Assembly: GCF_007279655.1 (NCBI RefSeq)
Contig: NZ_QKWN01000006.1
Coordinates: forward strand, 264,033 to 328,032
DNA: 64,000 nucleotides
Direction: 5' to 3'
DNA from: Robertkochia solimangrovi
GTDB taxonomy: Bacteria; Bacteroidota; Bacteroidia; Flavobacteriales; Flavobacteriaceae
This document shows positions 33,068 through 41,718 of this stretch, one piece after another (within the stretch, counting starts at the first letter, position 1; each line of letters begins with the position of its first letter). The position numbers and the translations under genes are program-made. The notes below the pieces were generated by a model that had not been told where the DNA came from, ran no database searches, and saw only the letters and a list, made by a program, of their open reading frames with translations.

Positions 33068-34525
33068 CTATAATAACGGAGCCCAAAGCCTGCAAAACGA
33101 TTCCTTTAACTTCTGGATCATTTTACGTTCATACCAGGCATTCGGATCAACACGTTCACATTCCTGCAGATCGTTATTAAAGGTATTGACCATTTTGTTG
33201 GCCAGCTTATTATCATACAAGAGCGCATTGATCTCGAAATTGATATTGAAACTCCTGTAATCAAGGTTGGAGGTTCCCACAGTCGAGAAAATATCATCGA
33301 TCACCATCGTCTTCGCATGTATGACTCCTTTTTTATACAGATAAACCTCCACCCCAGCCCTTAAAAGATCCTCGATATAGGAAAAGCTGGCGTATTTAGC
33401 AGCCCAGGAATCACCATTTTTAGGAATGATCAGCTTTATTTGGACACCACTCTTAGCAGAGGCCTGCAAAGCAGTAATGATCTCATCATTTGGAATGAAA
33501 TATGGAGTCGTGATGTACACATATTTTTCTGCAGTGGTGATCGCCAGGAAATAAGCCTCCATAATATTCGCCCAATCCGTGTCAGGTCCACTGGCCGCGA
33601 TCTGAACTGCCGTTTCATGGGTTATTTCATTTTCGGGAAACCAATCTTCCTCGATCTTCTCCACATGGTGATCGCATACGAAATCCCAGTTCAACAGAAA
33701 GTTCACCTGCAAAACACCAACAGCCTCCCCGGTAAGCCGAAGATGCGTATCTCTCCAAAATCTTTTCTTTTCACCATTTACATATTCATCGCCCACATTA
33801 ATCCCTCCAACATAACCTATCTTACCATCGATGATTGCAATCTTCCGATGGTTCCGATAATTTAATTTACTGGCAAGTCTGGGAAAATATACCGGCATGA
33901 ACGGGTAAAATTCAATATTATTTTGCGTGAGACAGTTCCTGGCCTTAGCGGAAAGACTACTGGCCACAAAATCATAGTTGATTTTGATTTCTACGCCGGC
34001 CGCTGCCCTTTCACACAATGCATCGATCAGCTGATTTCCGATCTCATCATCACGGATTATATAGTATTCAAGATGTATAGAGTGTTGAGCTGTCTTAATA
34101 TCTTCGAATAAACGCTTGAATTTCTCTTCCCCGTTTATCAGGATATCCACTTCATTATGCAAGGTAAGTGGTGACCGCTCGCTGTTATGCACCAATTTGA
34201 CAAGCTTAAATTTCTCCTTCAGGAAGTCCTTCTCGATCTTTTCCAGTTCCCTTTTATTCAGCATCAGTGATTGATGCCATTTTTGAATATTCTTCTGATT
34301 CAGGATGTTTTTGCGTTTAAAAATCTTGGACTTTCGGTATTCCTGACCAAAAAGAAAATAGACGATGAGGCCTACATAAGGAAAAACCAGTAAAATCAGG
34401 ACATATGATAATGTCTTGGTAGGATTTACATTTTTGAGAAGAATAGTGACAGCTGCCCCAATAGCCAGCACATAGTTCAGTACTATGAGCAGCTGCCAGA
34501 AATTATCTTTTATCAGACTCCACAT
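33068..34525 (-). CDS. cls: Cardiolipin synthase (phospholipase D family)
   Basis: 485 residues. Two N-terminal membrane helices (LLIVLNYVLAIGAAVTILL and LSYVLILLVFPYVGLIVYFLFG) are followed by two PLD domains with HKD motifs: His226-x-Lys in HRKIAIIDGKIGYVGG and His403-x-Lys in HAKTMVIDD, each with downstream GG/GTSN. It condenses two phosphatidylglycerol molecules to cardiolipin at the inner membrane. Length is typical of ClsA-type enzymes. It starts immediately after the lytic transglycosylase stop, so the two envelope genes are cotranscribed. Confidence 0.93.
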   Translation of the reverse strand: MWSLIKDNFWQLLIVLNYVLAIGAAVTILLKNVNPTKTLSYVLILLVFPYVGLIVYFLFGQEYRKSKIFKRKNILNQKNIQKWHQSLMLNKRELEKIEKDFLKEKFKLVKLVHNSERSPLTLHNEVDILINGEEKFKRLFEDIKTAQHSIHLEYYIIRDDEIGNQLIDALCERAAAGVEIKINYDFVASSLSAKARNCLTQNNIEFYPFMPVYFPRLASKLNYRNHRKIAIIDGKIGYVGGINVGDEYVNGEKKRFWRDTHLRLTGEAVGVLQVNFLLNWDFVCDHHVEKIEEDWFPENEITHETAVQIAASGPDTDWANIMEAYFLAITTAEKYVYITTPYFIPNDEIITALQASAKSGVQIKLIIPKNGDSWAAKYASFSYIEDLLRAGVEVYLYKKGVIHAKTMVIDDIFSTVGTSNLDYRSFNINFEINALLYDNKLANKMVNTFNNDLQECERVDPNAWYERKMIQKLKESFCRLWAPLL

Positions 34526-35476
34526 CTATTCTGCCGGTGGATAAAAACCTGCTTTAGGAATCTTGATTTCATATAATTTTCGGGAAGCATTGTTCAGGTT
34601 TGCTTCACGAAGCCATGGATTGTGAATCTTCAGGATTTTATAATTAATATCGAATTTCTGAGCAAAATCCGCAAAATTGGTCACTGCAGTATCCACTTTT
34701 ACCTCCTTAGTAGGAACCAATTCATACATATCGTCATTTTCTACGTGGAAACCATATTTTGCCGGATCTGATAAGATCTCCTTGATCGCCAGAATACGAA
34801 AAACATAGCGCCCGGTCTCTTCTCCAAGCAGGACATCGTAGTAATCATCCACCTGTTGACGCTCCAGTTGCTTAAACATTCCAAACTGACCGGCATTATA
34901 AGCCGCTGCAGCCATCGTCCAACTTCCAAATCGTTCCTTTGCTTTCGTCAGATAATCACAGGCAACTTCCGTTGATTTTTCAATATGATATCGTTCATCC
35001 ACATTATCATTTACTTCAAGTCCGTATTCTCGGGCAGTTGATTTAAGAAGCTGCCAAAATCCGGTGGCCCCCGCAGGAGATACCGCATTGGTAAGTCCGC
35101 TCTCGATAACAGCAAGATATTTAAAATCATCAGGAACCCCTTTCTCTTTCAGAATAGGCTCAATGATCGGAAAAAACTTGTTCGCTCTTTTAATAAGAAG
35201 AATGGCATTTGATTGCCAATAGGTATTAACGAGTAATTCCCGGTCAAGTCTTTCTCTGACATCCGGATCGTTCAATGGCACCTGCTCCCCGGAAAAAGTA
35301 ATATTATCGGGTAACTTAAGGGCTTTGATCTGATATTTACCGGCGACGGAATCCTTGGTTTCCGTTTCATTTCTTACAACAGTTCCACTTGCTGCGTCGG
35401 TCTGCACAGCATTGATAAAAACGGCCGACAACAAAGTAACACCGCCTATCATTACAATACTCTTCATGTTCATCAT
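34526..35476 (-). CDS. Membrane-bound lytic murein transglycosylase (MltD-like)
   Basis: 316 residues from ATG 35476. Two more in-frame ATGs follow within 10 nt, and the upstream open frame to 35533 is probably leader. Signal-like segment SIVMIGGVTLLSAVFINAV. SLT domain: catalytic Glu125 in YLAVIESGLTNAVSPAGATGFWQL, then YNAGQFGMFKQL, as in MltD/Slt family 1. The C-terminal NFAQKF..YKILKIHNPWL region looks like a degenerate LysM. It cleaves peptidoglycan glycan strands with 1,6-anhydro formation (known for the family). Directly followed by cls. Confidence 0.9.
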   Translation of the reverse strand: MMNMKSIVMIGGVTLLSAVFINAVQTDAASGTVVRNETETKDSVAGKYQIKALKLPDNITFSGEQVPLNDPDVRERLDRELLVNTYWQSNAILLIKRANKFFPIIEPILKEKGVPDDFKYLAVIESGLTNAVSPAGATGFWQLLKSTAREYGLEVNDNVDERYHIEKSTEVACDYLTKAKERFGSWTMAAAAYNAGQFGMFKQLERQQVDDYYDVLLGEETGRYVFRILAIKEILSDPAKYGFHVENDDMYELVPTKEVKVDTAVTNFADFAQKFDINYKILKIHNPWLREANLNNASRKLYEIKIPKAGFYPPAE

Positions 35477-35629
35477 CACATATTTTTTGCTAAATATACA
35501 AAATGTAATGAAAGTTCCCAGAGGGAACACCACCGATGTTAAAGCTGTAAATGTTAAATATTTAGTGTCTGAAAAATCCTAAGCCTTCTCATTTCTGAAC
35601 CGTTGGTATCAAAAAGTTGTAAAGGCATC

Positions 35630-36295
35630 TTAACTGCCTTCGATCAACTCGGGAAGATGGGAATTGAACCAGGTATATCTGCTGATGATAGCGATATGGG
35701 TTGCCCCCTTTACAAGGATACAGTCTCTGATATTCTTAATCGGAAATACCGGGTCTTTTTCACCCTGAATGTGGATCGTATTCTGCAAAGGCGCTTCCTG
35801 ATCCCAGTTTACGATTTTATCCACCGACCAACGAATATAGTATGGGTCACGAACCGAAAGATATTTCTCATAGAGTGAGAGCCTTTTTTTTACCGCTTCC
35901 CCAAAAGCATATTGAGCAAGTACTTCGACATTCCGGACAACTCCGGCAGGAAGTAACTTATGTACCCCGGTTAAAGCAGAATAACGCATTCTTCGGGGAA
36001 GTTCGTACTTACTTTTAACACTGGAGACCACGATCAGCTTTTCAACCGCTATATGTTTTGCCATCTCCTGAATGATAATCCCCCCAAAAGACACACCCAG
36101 CAATACCGGTCTTTCATGATGTACTTCTTCACACATTCGTTTTGCATACGCCGAAACAGACTCTCCTCTAAGCGGAATTTTCCATTCAAGAAAATGCATC
36201 ATAAAGCGATCTTCCGGTAAACGGATATGTTCGAAAATATCCTTATTAGCGGCCATTCCCGGCATAAAGTATATATGTCTAAGGCTGTTTTCCAT
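35630..36295 (-). CDS. Cytoplasmic alpha/beta hydrolase
   Basis: 221 residues, no signal peptide. Alpha/beta-hydrolase pattern: IYFMPGMAANKDIF at the oxyanion position, nucleophile LGVSFGGIIIQEMA, acid in GEKDPVFPI, and His in GATHIAI. The cap is small. Many flavobacteria carry this short hydrolase near mltD or cls; its substrate is not known. It is divergent from the GNAT gene at 36505. Confidence 0.8.
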   Translation of the reverse strand: MENSLRHIYFMPGMAANKDIFEHIRLPEDRFMMHFLEWKIPLRGESVSAYAKRMCEEVHHERPVLLGVSFGGIIIQEMAKHIAVEKLIVVSSVKSKYELPRRMRYSALTGVHKLLPAGVVRNVEVLAQYAFGEAVKKRLSLYEKYLSVRDPYYIRWSVDKIVNWDQEAPLQNTIHIQGEKDPVFPIKNIRDCILVKGATHIAIISRYTWFNSHLPELIEGS

Positions 36296-36338
36296 TGATT
36301 TATAGGCGGGTATAAGTTATCAGTAAAGATATTTTTCG

Positions 36339-36346
36339 TACCTTTG
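36339..36346 (+). promoter_or_regulatory. -7 promoter element of the GNAT gene
   Basis: TACCTTTG fits TAnnTTTG, 158 nt before the ATG at 36505, which implies a long leader of about 150 nt. No good -33 box. Confidence 0.55.
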
Positions 36347-36434
36347 CAAAGGCAAAAATATTGAATTCTTCATCAACCAAAAGCAGGGCCAAAAAAAATA
36401 ATCGACGATCGATCAGACCCTGAATCGGATAGCT

Positions 36435-36449
36435 TCCTGATATTCAGGA
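36435..36449 (+). other. Hairpin in the long 5' leader of the GNAT gene
   Basis: TCCTGA-TAT-TCAGGA is a perfect 6-bp stem with a 3-nt loop. A second weaker hairpin follows (ACTG...CAGT, about 36457-36470). No known riboswitch motif was recognised in this leader. Confidence 0.4.
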
Positions 36450-36504
36450 TCTTAACTGTTTTATACAGTGTATATGGTTAAAGGCATCAATAAACCTCAC
36501 AATA

Positions 36505-36798
36505 ATGAATGAAGTAGTAATAAATGACAATGAATTTTTGCGTCAGTTTGAAACTAAGGTCGACGGAAAACTAGCCAAGATCGAGTACGCTTCTCAGGAG
36601 CGCAAAGTTTTTTTAACGAAATTAGTCATCCCTGAAGAACTGAACGAACCTGAATTCAGAAATGAATTTATCAAAGCAGTACTTACACATATCGAAGCAA
36701 AAAACCTAAGCGTCGTCCCTACAAGTCCGCAAATTGCAGGCTTTTTAAGAAGACATAAAGAATTCAAAGGTCTGCTTCCGGTAGGAATCAGAATATGA
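36505..36798 (+). CDS. Short GNAT-like N-acetyltransferase (YjdJ/CG type)
   Basis: 97 residues, the length of the single-domain Acetyltransf_CG group. Seen: FLRQFETKVDGKLAKIEYASQERKVFLTKLVIPEEL, FIKAVLTHIEAKNLSVVPTSPQIAGFLRRHKEF. These match the family strands and the pantetheine-binding region, although the usual C-terminal Y...H stretch is replaced by FLRRHKEFKGLLP. The acetyl acceptor is unknown. Confidence 0.75.
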   Translation: MNEVVINDNEFLRQFETKVDGKLAKIEYASQERKVFLTKLVIPEELNEPEFRNEFIKAVLTHIEAKNLSVVPTSPQIAGFLRRHKEFKGLLPVGIRI

Positions 36799-36805
36799 AA
36801 AACAA

Positions 36806-36830
36806 AACCGTGTAATTACACGGTTTTTTT
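36806..36830. terminator. Bidirectional terminator (GNAT / mtaB)
   Basis: A perfect 20-bp palindrome with arms AACCGTGTAA/TTACACGGTT, followed by T7 on the plus strand. The minus strand has a T-rich run too. It lies between convergent stops at 36798 and 36854. Confidence 0.85.
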
Positions 36831-36853
36831 ATGGTATTATATTTAGCTTCTGA

Positions 36854-38194
36854 CTACACCGAAACCGACACTTCCGATTCTACGAATTCAAATCGCACCA
36901 ATCCATCCTCATCGATCCTGTCCAGTTTAACGCGATGCAGTTCATTTACCAATTCCGGATTCCAGGGAGCCTTCACTTTCACATAGTTCTCAGTAAAACC
37001 ATGGATATATCCTTCTTTATTCTCTCCTTCGAACAACACCACCCTTTCAGAGCCGAGCTGTTTCTCATAGAAAGCTCTGCGTTTTTTCACCGATAACCCA
37101 CGAAGCATCTTACTTCTTTTCGCTCTGACATTTCCGGGCACTACCCCATCCATCCCGGCAGCTATTGTATTATCGCGTTCCGAATAAGTGAAAACATGTA
37201 AATACGAGATATCCAGATCGGCTAAAAATTTATAGGTTTCCAGGAACAATTCATCGGTTTCCCCAGGAAAACCAACGATCACATCCACCCCGATACAAGC
37301 ATGAGGCATCACCTCACGAATTCTGGCAACTCGCTCCACATACAACTCCCGCTGATAGCGTCTTCTCATGAGTCCGAGTATCTTATTACTTCCACTTTGC
37401 AGCGGTATATGGAAATGCGGTACAAACGTTCTGCTGGCCGCAACAAAATCAATAGTCTCGTTTTTCAGAAGATTAGGCTCGATGGAGGATATACGTAATC
37501 TTTCGATACCCGCTACCTCATCAAGCGCCTGCACCAATTCAAAGAATGTATGTTCATGTTTCTTATTACCGAACTCTCCTTTTCCATAATCACCGATATT
37601 CACACCGGTGAGTACGATCTCTTTAATATCCTGTGCTGCGATCTCCCCTGCGTTCTTCAGTACATTTTCGAGCGCATCCGATCTGCTTATTCCTCTTGCC
37701 AGCGGAATGGTACAATAAGTGCACTTATAATCACAACCATCCTGAACTTTTAAAAATGCACGGGTTCTGTCGCCGATGGAATAACTACCCACATAAAAAT
37801 CTGCTTCCGAGATCTCACAGCTGTGAACCTCACCGAAATCATTTTTACTAAGATCATTTATATAGTCGGTAATTTTAAATTTTTCGGTAGCCCCCAATAC
37901 AAGGTCTACTCCGTCTACTGCGGCGAGTTCCTCCGGCTTCAATTGCGCATAACAACCAACTGCAGCCACGAAAGCATCAGGATTTGACTTTTGCGCCTGC
38001 TTTACGATCGTCTTAAAACGTTTATCAGCATTTTCGGTAACCGAACAAGTATTGATGACATAGATATCTGCAGGCTCAGAAAAATCTACCCTGTCGAATC
38101 CTTCATCAGAAAAATTACGGGCTATAGTTGAAGTCTCTGAAAAATTCAGCTTACAACCAAGCGTATAAAATGCAACCTTCTTACGATCGTTCAT
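36854..38194 (-). CDS. mtaB: tRNA (t6A37) methylthiotransferase MtaB
   Basis: 446 residues. Radical-SAM enzyme that converts t6A37 to ms2t6A37 in tRNAs reading ANN codons. UPF0004 N-terminal domain with three cluster Cys (TLGCKLN, NTCSVTE, VGCYAQ), then the radical SAM motif GCDYKCTYCTIP (CxxxCxxC), GEIVLTGVNIGDYG-type SAM-binding region, LQSGSNKIL, VGFPGE, and a C-terminal TRAM domain (about 380-440). The GCKLNFSE start and ANTCSVT pattern favour MtaB over MiaB or RimO. Confidence 0.93.
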   Translation of the reverse strand: MNDRKKVAFYTLGCKLNFSETSTIARNFSDEGFDRVDFSEPADIYVINTCSVTENADKRFKTIVKQAQKSNPDAFVAAVGCYAQLKPEELAAVDGVDLVLGATEKFKITDYINDLSKNDFGEVHSCEISEADFYVGSYSIGDRTRAFLKVQDGCDYKCTYCTIPLARGISRSDALENVLKNAGEIAAQDIKEIVLTGVNIGDYGKGEFGNKKHEHTFFELVQALDEVAGIERLRISSIEPNLLKNETIDFVAASRTFVPHFHIPLQSGSNKILGLMRRRYQRELYVERVARIREVMPHACIGVDVIVGFPGETDELFLETYKFLADLDISYLHVFTYSERDNTIAAGMDGVVPGNVRAKRSKMLRGLSVKKRRAFYEKQLGSERVVLFEGENKEGYIHGFTENYVKVKAPWNPELVNELHRVKLDRIDEDGLVRFEFVESEVSVSV

Positions 38195-38268
38195 AGCAAT
38201 ACATTTACTGCATTTATTACCGAAACAACAAAATCGGTATGATTAAATATTAATAATAAAAACGGGCA

Positions 38269-38276
38269 CAAATATA
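38269..38276 (-). promoter_or_regulatory. -7 promoter element of mtaB
   Basis: The minus strand reads TATATTTG, 74 nt upstream of the mtaB ATG. The sequence 19 nt further upstream is TTTT, one base off the TTTG box. Confidence 0.6.
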
Positions 38277-38365
38277 CGACTAATTATCGCATCTTAAAAT
38301 TGCCTGAAAGTACTTTTAACAGATTAACTGATTGCTTTTCAAGACACTAACAGTAAAGTCTATGT

Positions 38366-39052
38366 TTATTTGGAAACTTCCACAGTATTTTGCTCCAACA
38401 TTCCGAGAATAATCAGATACTGAGCAAGTCCGTAACCGGACAAAACAAAGATACTGCTGGAGGAGAATGGCCTCATTTCTGAATGAAACACAAAGACGGT
38501 TTCTGAAACAAGAAAAAGGATAGCTCCTGACATAACCAGCCAAAAGCTTCTCGGATCGACCCGATCAAAACGGAGATATGCAAATTTGACCACAATAAGA
38601 GCGAATACCAGAAACAAAAATGCCGGTAAATGACCGGGGAGATCATAAAGAAAATAAATCACCGTTAAAGAATACAGGGTCGTAAATACCAGATATGGCA
38701 ATATCCGGTCGATATCATAGTCTACCCGGTAGATAAAGGCACAACAATAGAGAAGTTTAGAAAATACGATGAGAATACATCCAATCGTAAAAATATCAAT
38801 TGTACTACCGGCCATGATAAAATATTCACCTGCAAGAAACGCGATAAGAGCTAAAGTAATAAAGCCCCTTTCGAAACGATTCAGGTTACCGGAATTCAGC
38901 AGAAAAAATGTCAGCAAAAAGACCAGCAATACCAGCTTACTGGTATAACCGTACAATTCCATTCCCGCGATATTGTTCAATACGATATCGATGATGAGCA
39001 TGGCTATAAACAGGATTGTGAAGCCCCTTTCTGACCTGAATAGCATTAACAT
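38366..39052 (-). CDS. YhhN-like integral membrane protein (lysoplasmalogenase family candidate)
   Basis: 228 residues, almost entirely hydrophobic, about seven or eight membrane helices. The end (SFWLVMSGAILFLVSETVFVFHSEMRPF...SSIFVLSGYGLAQYLIILGML) matches the YhhN/TMEM86 pattern, with an acidic residue in the SETV helix and the GLAQYLI helix. TMEM86 proteins hydrolyse lysoplasmalogens; bacterial substrates are less certain. Monocistronic, with a short gap to mtaB. Confidence 0.7.
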   Translation of the reverse strand: MLMLFRSERGFTILFIAMLIIDIVLNNIAGMELYGYTSKLVLLVFLLTFFLLNSGNLNRFERGFITLALIAFLAGEYFIMAGSTIDIFTIGCILIVFSKLLYCCAFIYRVDYDIDRILPYLVFTTLYSLTVIYFLYDLPGHLPAFLFLVFALIVVKFAYLRFDRVDPRSFWLVMSGAILFLVSETVFVFHSEMRPFSSSSIFVLSGYGLAQYLIILGMLEQNTVEVSK

Positions 39053-39393
39053 CTGATTTACATAGTAGTGACAGAAAATTAAAAATACTACTCAGAAGGC
39101 GATTCTGTCAAAGATTCGGTCGCTTTTCGATAAGTTGCTGTAAAACACCTGTTAAATATACGATTTTTCCGACGAATGAATGGTGACGAAAATGTTTGAA
39201 TCAGGTGCGTCAAATACAGATATTACGCTAAAAATCTATCCTGTAAAATGGCCGTTCCCCACCGCAGGCAAACTTCACCCGCTAACGATTAACACCGGAA
39301 ACAAACAACATCAAACCACCCGTTCAACCCAATTGTCACCATTGCCACCAGTAGCACCAGTATCACAAATGCCCCTTATATCATTAATTATAA
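39053..39393. other. 341-bp non-coding gap
   Basis: No credible gene, RNA or repeat was recognised. It holds the upstream region of the YhhN gene on one side and the 3' flank of the GlmU-like gene on the other. One open plus-strand frame (39180-39416) has unlikely composition (HQTTRSTQLSPLPPVAPVS) and runs antisense into the GlmU-like gene. Confidence 0.5.
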
Positions 39394-40572
39394 TTATGTC
39401 CCTTTACGCCATTTAGCGCTTTCTTCGAAGACATGATCCATTATCGCTTTATCGAGATCTGTGAATTCAAGTCCTCTCCTTCCCATCATAGCCCGGGCAG
39501 TTTCATAAGCCTTCACCGGAAGATATGGGGTAAACCCAGAAGCACCCCCCCATGAAAAGCTGGGGATAAAATTCCGGGGAAATCCACTCCCGAAGATATT
39601 AGCACTTACACCGATAACGGTTCCGGTATTGAACATGGTATTGATCCCACATTTACTGTGATCTCCCATCATCAATCCACAGAACTGTAATCCGGTACGG
39701 GCGAAACGCTCGGTTTCATAATCCCACAAGCGAACCTCAGCATAATTATTCTTCATATTCGAACTGTTGGTATCAGCTCCAAAATTACACCATTCGCCAA
39801 CTACCGAATTTCCGAGAAACCCGTCATGACCTTTATTGGAATAGGCGAACATAACCACATTATTGATCTCTCCACCAATTTTACAATGCGGACCGAACGT
39901 ACTGGGTCCGTAGAACCTTCCACCCATTTTCGCAAGTCCTTTTTCGCCGAGAGAAAATCCGTTACGAATCATACAACCCTCCATTACGAGAGCATCCTTC
40001 CCGATATAGATTGGTCCATCTGAAGCATTCAGTGTACAGAATTCAACAACCGCACCTTCTTCCAGAAAGATATTTTCAGGATTGATCACATTATTCGTAG
40101 GTGAGATCGGCTGACTTCGCCTACCTGCGGTGATCAATTCAAAATCTGCCTCCAAAGCCTCGCCATTCTTAGTAAAGATATCCCATGTGTTCTCGACATG
40201 TGTATAATCTCCCTCAAATTCCAGAGCCTCATAAGTGCTTAGGTCGATATCTTCCTGTGCTTCTGTGGTAAAAAAAGCGATCACCTCCTCCTGGCAAAAA
40301 ATGGCCTGATTAGGCTGAAGTTCACGAATCATCTCTACCATTTCTTCGTTAGGAAGGAAAGCAGCATTGATGAGAATATTCTCTTCCAGCTCTACCATCG
40401 GGTATTTTTCCGAAAGATATTCTTCTGTGATTGTAGTAGTGGTATAACCGAGATAACGTTCCCATTTTTCCCGGATGGTCAGGATACCGATCCTGATATC
40501 TGCAACGGGACGTGTGTAAGTAAATGGCAATAAAGCTCGTCGTACCGGTCCGTCAAAAAGGATATAGTTCAT
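39394..40572 (-). CDS. GlmU-like putative sugar nucleotidyltransferase with left-handed beta-helix
   Basis: 392 residues. N-terminal NTP_transf_4-type domain (YILFDGPVRRALLPFTYTRPVADIRIGILTIREKWE, about 1-180), then hexapeptide repeats of an acyltransferase beta-helix (INPENIFLEEGAVVEFCTLNASDGPIYIGKDALVMEGCMIR..., about 185-350). The classic GlmU motif LAAGxGTRM is absent; the N-terminal half is the divergent Bacteroidota form. The exact reaction is unproven. It lies downstream of rpmE2, behind a terminator. Confidence 0.82.
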   Translation of the reverse strand: MNYILFDGPVRRALLPFTYTRPVADIRIGILTIREKWERYLGYTTTTITEEYLSEKYPMVELEENILINAAFLPNEEMVEMIRELQPNQAIFCQEEVIAFFTTEAQEDIDLSTYEALEFEGDYTHVENTWDIFTKNGEALEADFELITAGRRSQPISPTNNVINPENIFLEEGAVVEFCTLNASDGPIYIGKDALVMEGCMIRNGFSLGEKGLAKMGGRFYGPSTFGPHCKIGGEINNVVMFAYSNKGHDGFLGNSVVGEWCNFGADTNSSNMKNNYAEVRLWDYETERFARTGLQFCGLMMGDHSKCGINTMFNTGTVIGVSANIFGSGFPRNFIPSFSWGGASGFTPYLPVKAYETARAMMGRRGLEFTDLDKAIMDHVFEESAKWRKGT

Positions 40573-40677
40573 TGGGTGGAATTTTAATTTAAAGATAAGG
40601 GATTTAGCGGAAAATAAATGGTGTTAACTGTTCAGTTATCATTTTCCTCGGTGTACGGAAAGATTGATTACAGCCAA

Positions 40678-40707
40678 CAAAAAAACCCCTGAATAGATCA
40701 GAGGTTT
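40678..40707 (-). terminator. Terminator of rpmE2
   Basis: Stem AAACCCCTGA/TCAGAGGTTT with one mismatch, 5-nt loop, and a minus-strand T-run (A8 at 40678-40685), 22 nt after the rpmE2 stop. Confidence 0.75.
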
Positions 40708-40729
40708 GATTCGGTATGTTAAAGCAAAA

Positions 40730-40981
40730 TTACTTCTTGAACTTTGCGTATTTGTTCTTGAACTTATCAATTCTACCAGCAGTATCCACAAGTTTGGATT
40801 TTCCTGTGTAGTAAGGGTGTGATGATCTGGAAATCTCCAGTTTAATCAAAGGATACTCCACACCATCTATTTCAATGCTCTCTCTTGTATCAGCAGTAGA
40901 CTTGGTGATAAATACGTCTTCATTTGACATATCCTTAAATGCTACCAATCTGTAATTTTCCGGATGTATATCTTTTTTCAT
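40730..40981 (-). CDS. rpmE2: 50S ribosomal protein L31 type B
   Basis: 83 residues: KKDIHPENYRLVAFKDMSN, FITKSTADTRESIEIDG, YPLIKLEISRSSHPYYTGKS, GRIDKFKNKYAKFKK. This is the zinc-free (C-) paralogue: no CxxC pair. Type B proteins usually replace the zinc form under zinc shortage, but in many Bacteroidota the type B form is the regular one. It has its own good promoter and terminator. No Zur-box-like site was identified. Confidence 0.96.
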   Translation of the reverse strand: MKKDIHPENYRLVAFKDMSNEDVFITKSTADTRESIEIDGVEYPLIKLEISRSSHPYYTGKSKLVDTAGRIDKFKNKYAKFKK

Positions 40982-41022
40982 CGTCCTTATGTTGTCTTTA
41001 ACTTCAGAATTTTTTCGAGGTG

Positions 41023-41053
41023 CAAATTTATGTAATTATTTTTGATACACAAT
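41023..41053 (-). promoter_or_regulatory. rpmE2 promoter (-33/-7)
   Basis: The minus strand shows ATTG (41053-41050), exactly 19 nt, then TAAATTTG (41030-41023), 41 nt before the ATG. Same layout and spacing as the rpmH promoter. Confidence 0.75.
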
Positions 41054-41158
41054 CATTTTTAAGCAAATTTTATTTGAGTGAAATTAAATTTCGTCAAACT
41101 GTAACAAAATATACGTTAATATTACATATCTTTTGTAACAACTTAAATCAACTTCAAA

Positions 41159-41677
41159 ATGGAAAATTTACAACCTTCCACTGGCAAATATGCTTTAAAA
41201 TTTGGAATTATCCTCGCGGTAGCCGGAATCGCTTTCAGTTTACTGCTGCATTTCAATGATCTGCAATATTCGCAAAGCTGGGCAAATTCCCTGGTATCAA
41301 CACTAATGCTGATCATAATCCTGGTACTTGCGATCTATCAGTTCAAAAAGGATAATGGGGGGTATCTTAGCCTGAGTCAGGCACTGAAAGTAGGTATTGG
41401 TGCAGCTATGATCGCCGGGATCATCTCAGTGATTTACCTCATGCTTTATGTAAATGTGATCGAACCTGAATTCATGGATCGTACAGCAGAAATCACCAAA
41501 AGTACCTTACAACAAAATCCGGATCTGACTCCGGAGCAGATCGAAACTGCACTGAAGAATCAAAAAGAATATTTCTGGATCACCTACCCGATCGTACTGA
41601 TTTTTAATTTATTCCTCGGTTTTGTGTTTTCATTGATCACAGGACTTATTATGAAAAAGGAGAAAAGTGATTACTAA
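41159..41677 (+). CDS. DUF4199 family membrane protein
   Basis: 172 residues with three to four membrane helices: YALKFGIILAVAGIAFSLLLHF, STLMLIIILVLAIYQF, AAMIAGIISVIYLMLYVNV and YPIVLIFNLFLGFVFSLITGLIM. A soluble loop (EFMDRTAEITKSTLQQNPDLTPEQIETAL) lies between helices 3 and 4. The GGYLSLSQALKVGIGAAMIAG segment is the family signature. Function unknown. It commonly precedes the GT2 glycosyltransferase gene seen next, 41 nt downstream. Confidence 0.85.
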   Translation: MENLQPSTGKYALKFGIILAVAGIAFSLLLHFNDLQYSQSWANSLVSTLMLIIILVLAIYQFKKDNGGYLSLSQALKVGIGAAMIAGIISVIYLMLYVNVIEPEFMDRTAEITKSTLQQNPDLTPEQIETALKNQKEYFWITYPIVLIFNLFLGFVFSLITGLIMKKEKSDY

Positions 41678-41681
41678 TTTA

Positions 41682-41689
41682 TATCTTTG
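41682..41689 (+). promoter_or_regulatory. -7 promoter element of the GT2 gene
   Basis: TATCTTTG fits TAnnTTTG, 30 nt before the ATG at 41719. No TTTG box at the expected distance. It suggests that the glycosyltransferase can be transcribed separately from DUF4199. Confidence 0.5.
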
Positions 41690-41718
41690 GTTCCTTAAGT
41701 TTCACTCAGCACACATAC

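Noticed and set aside
39180-39416. Open frame in the 341-bp gap
   Set aside because: Low-complexity Thr/Pro/Ser composition, no promoter, and overlap with the end of the GlmU-like gene on the other strand.
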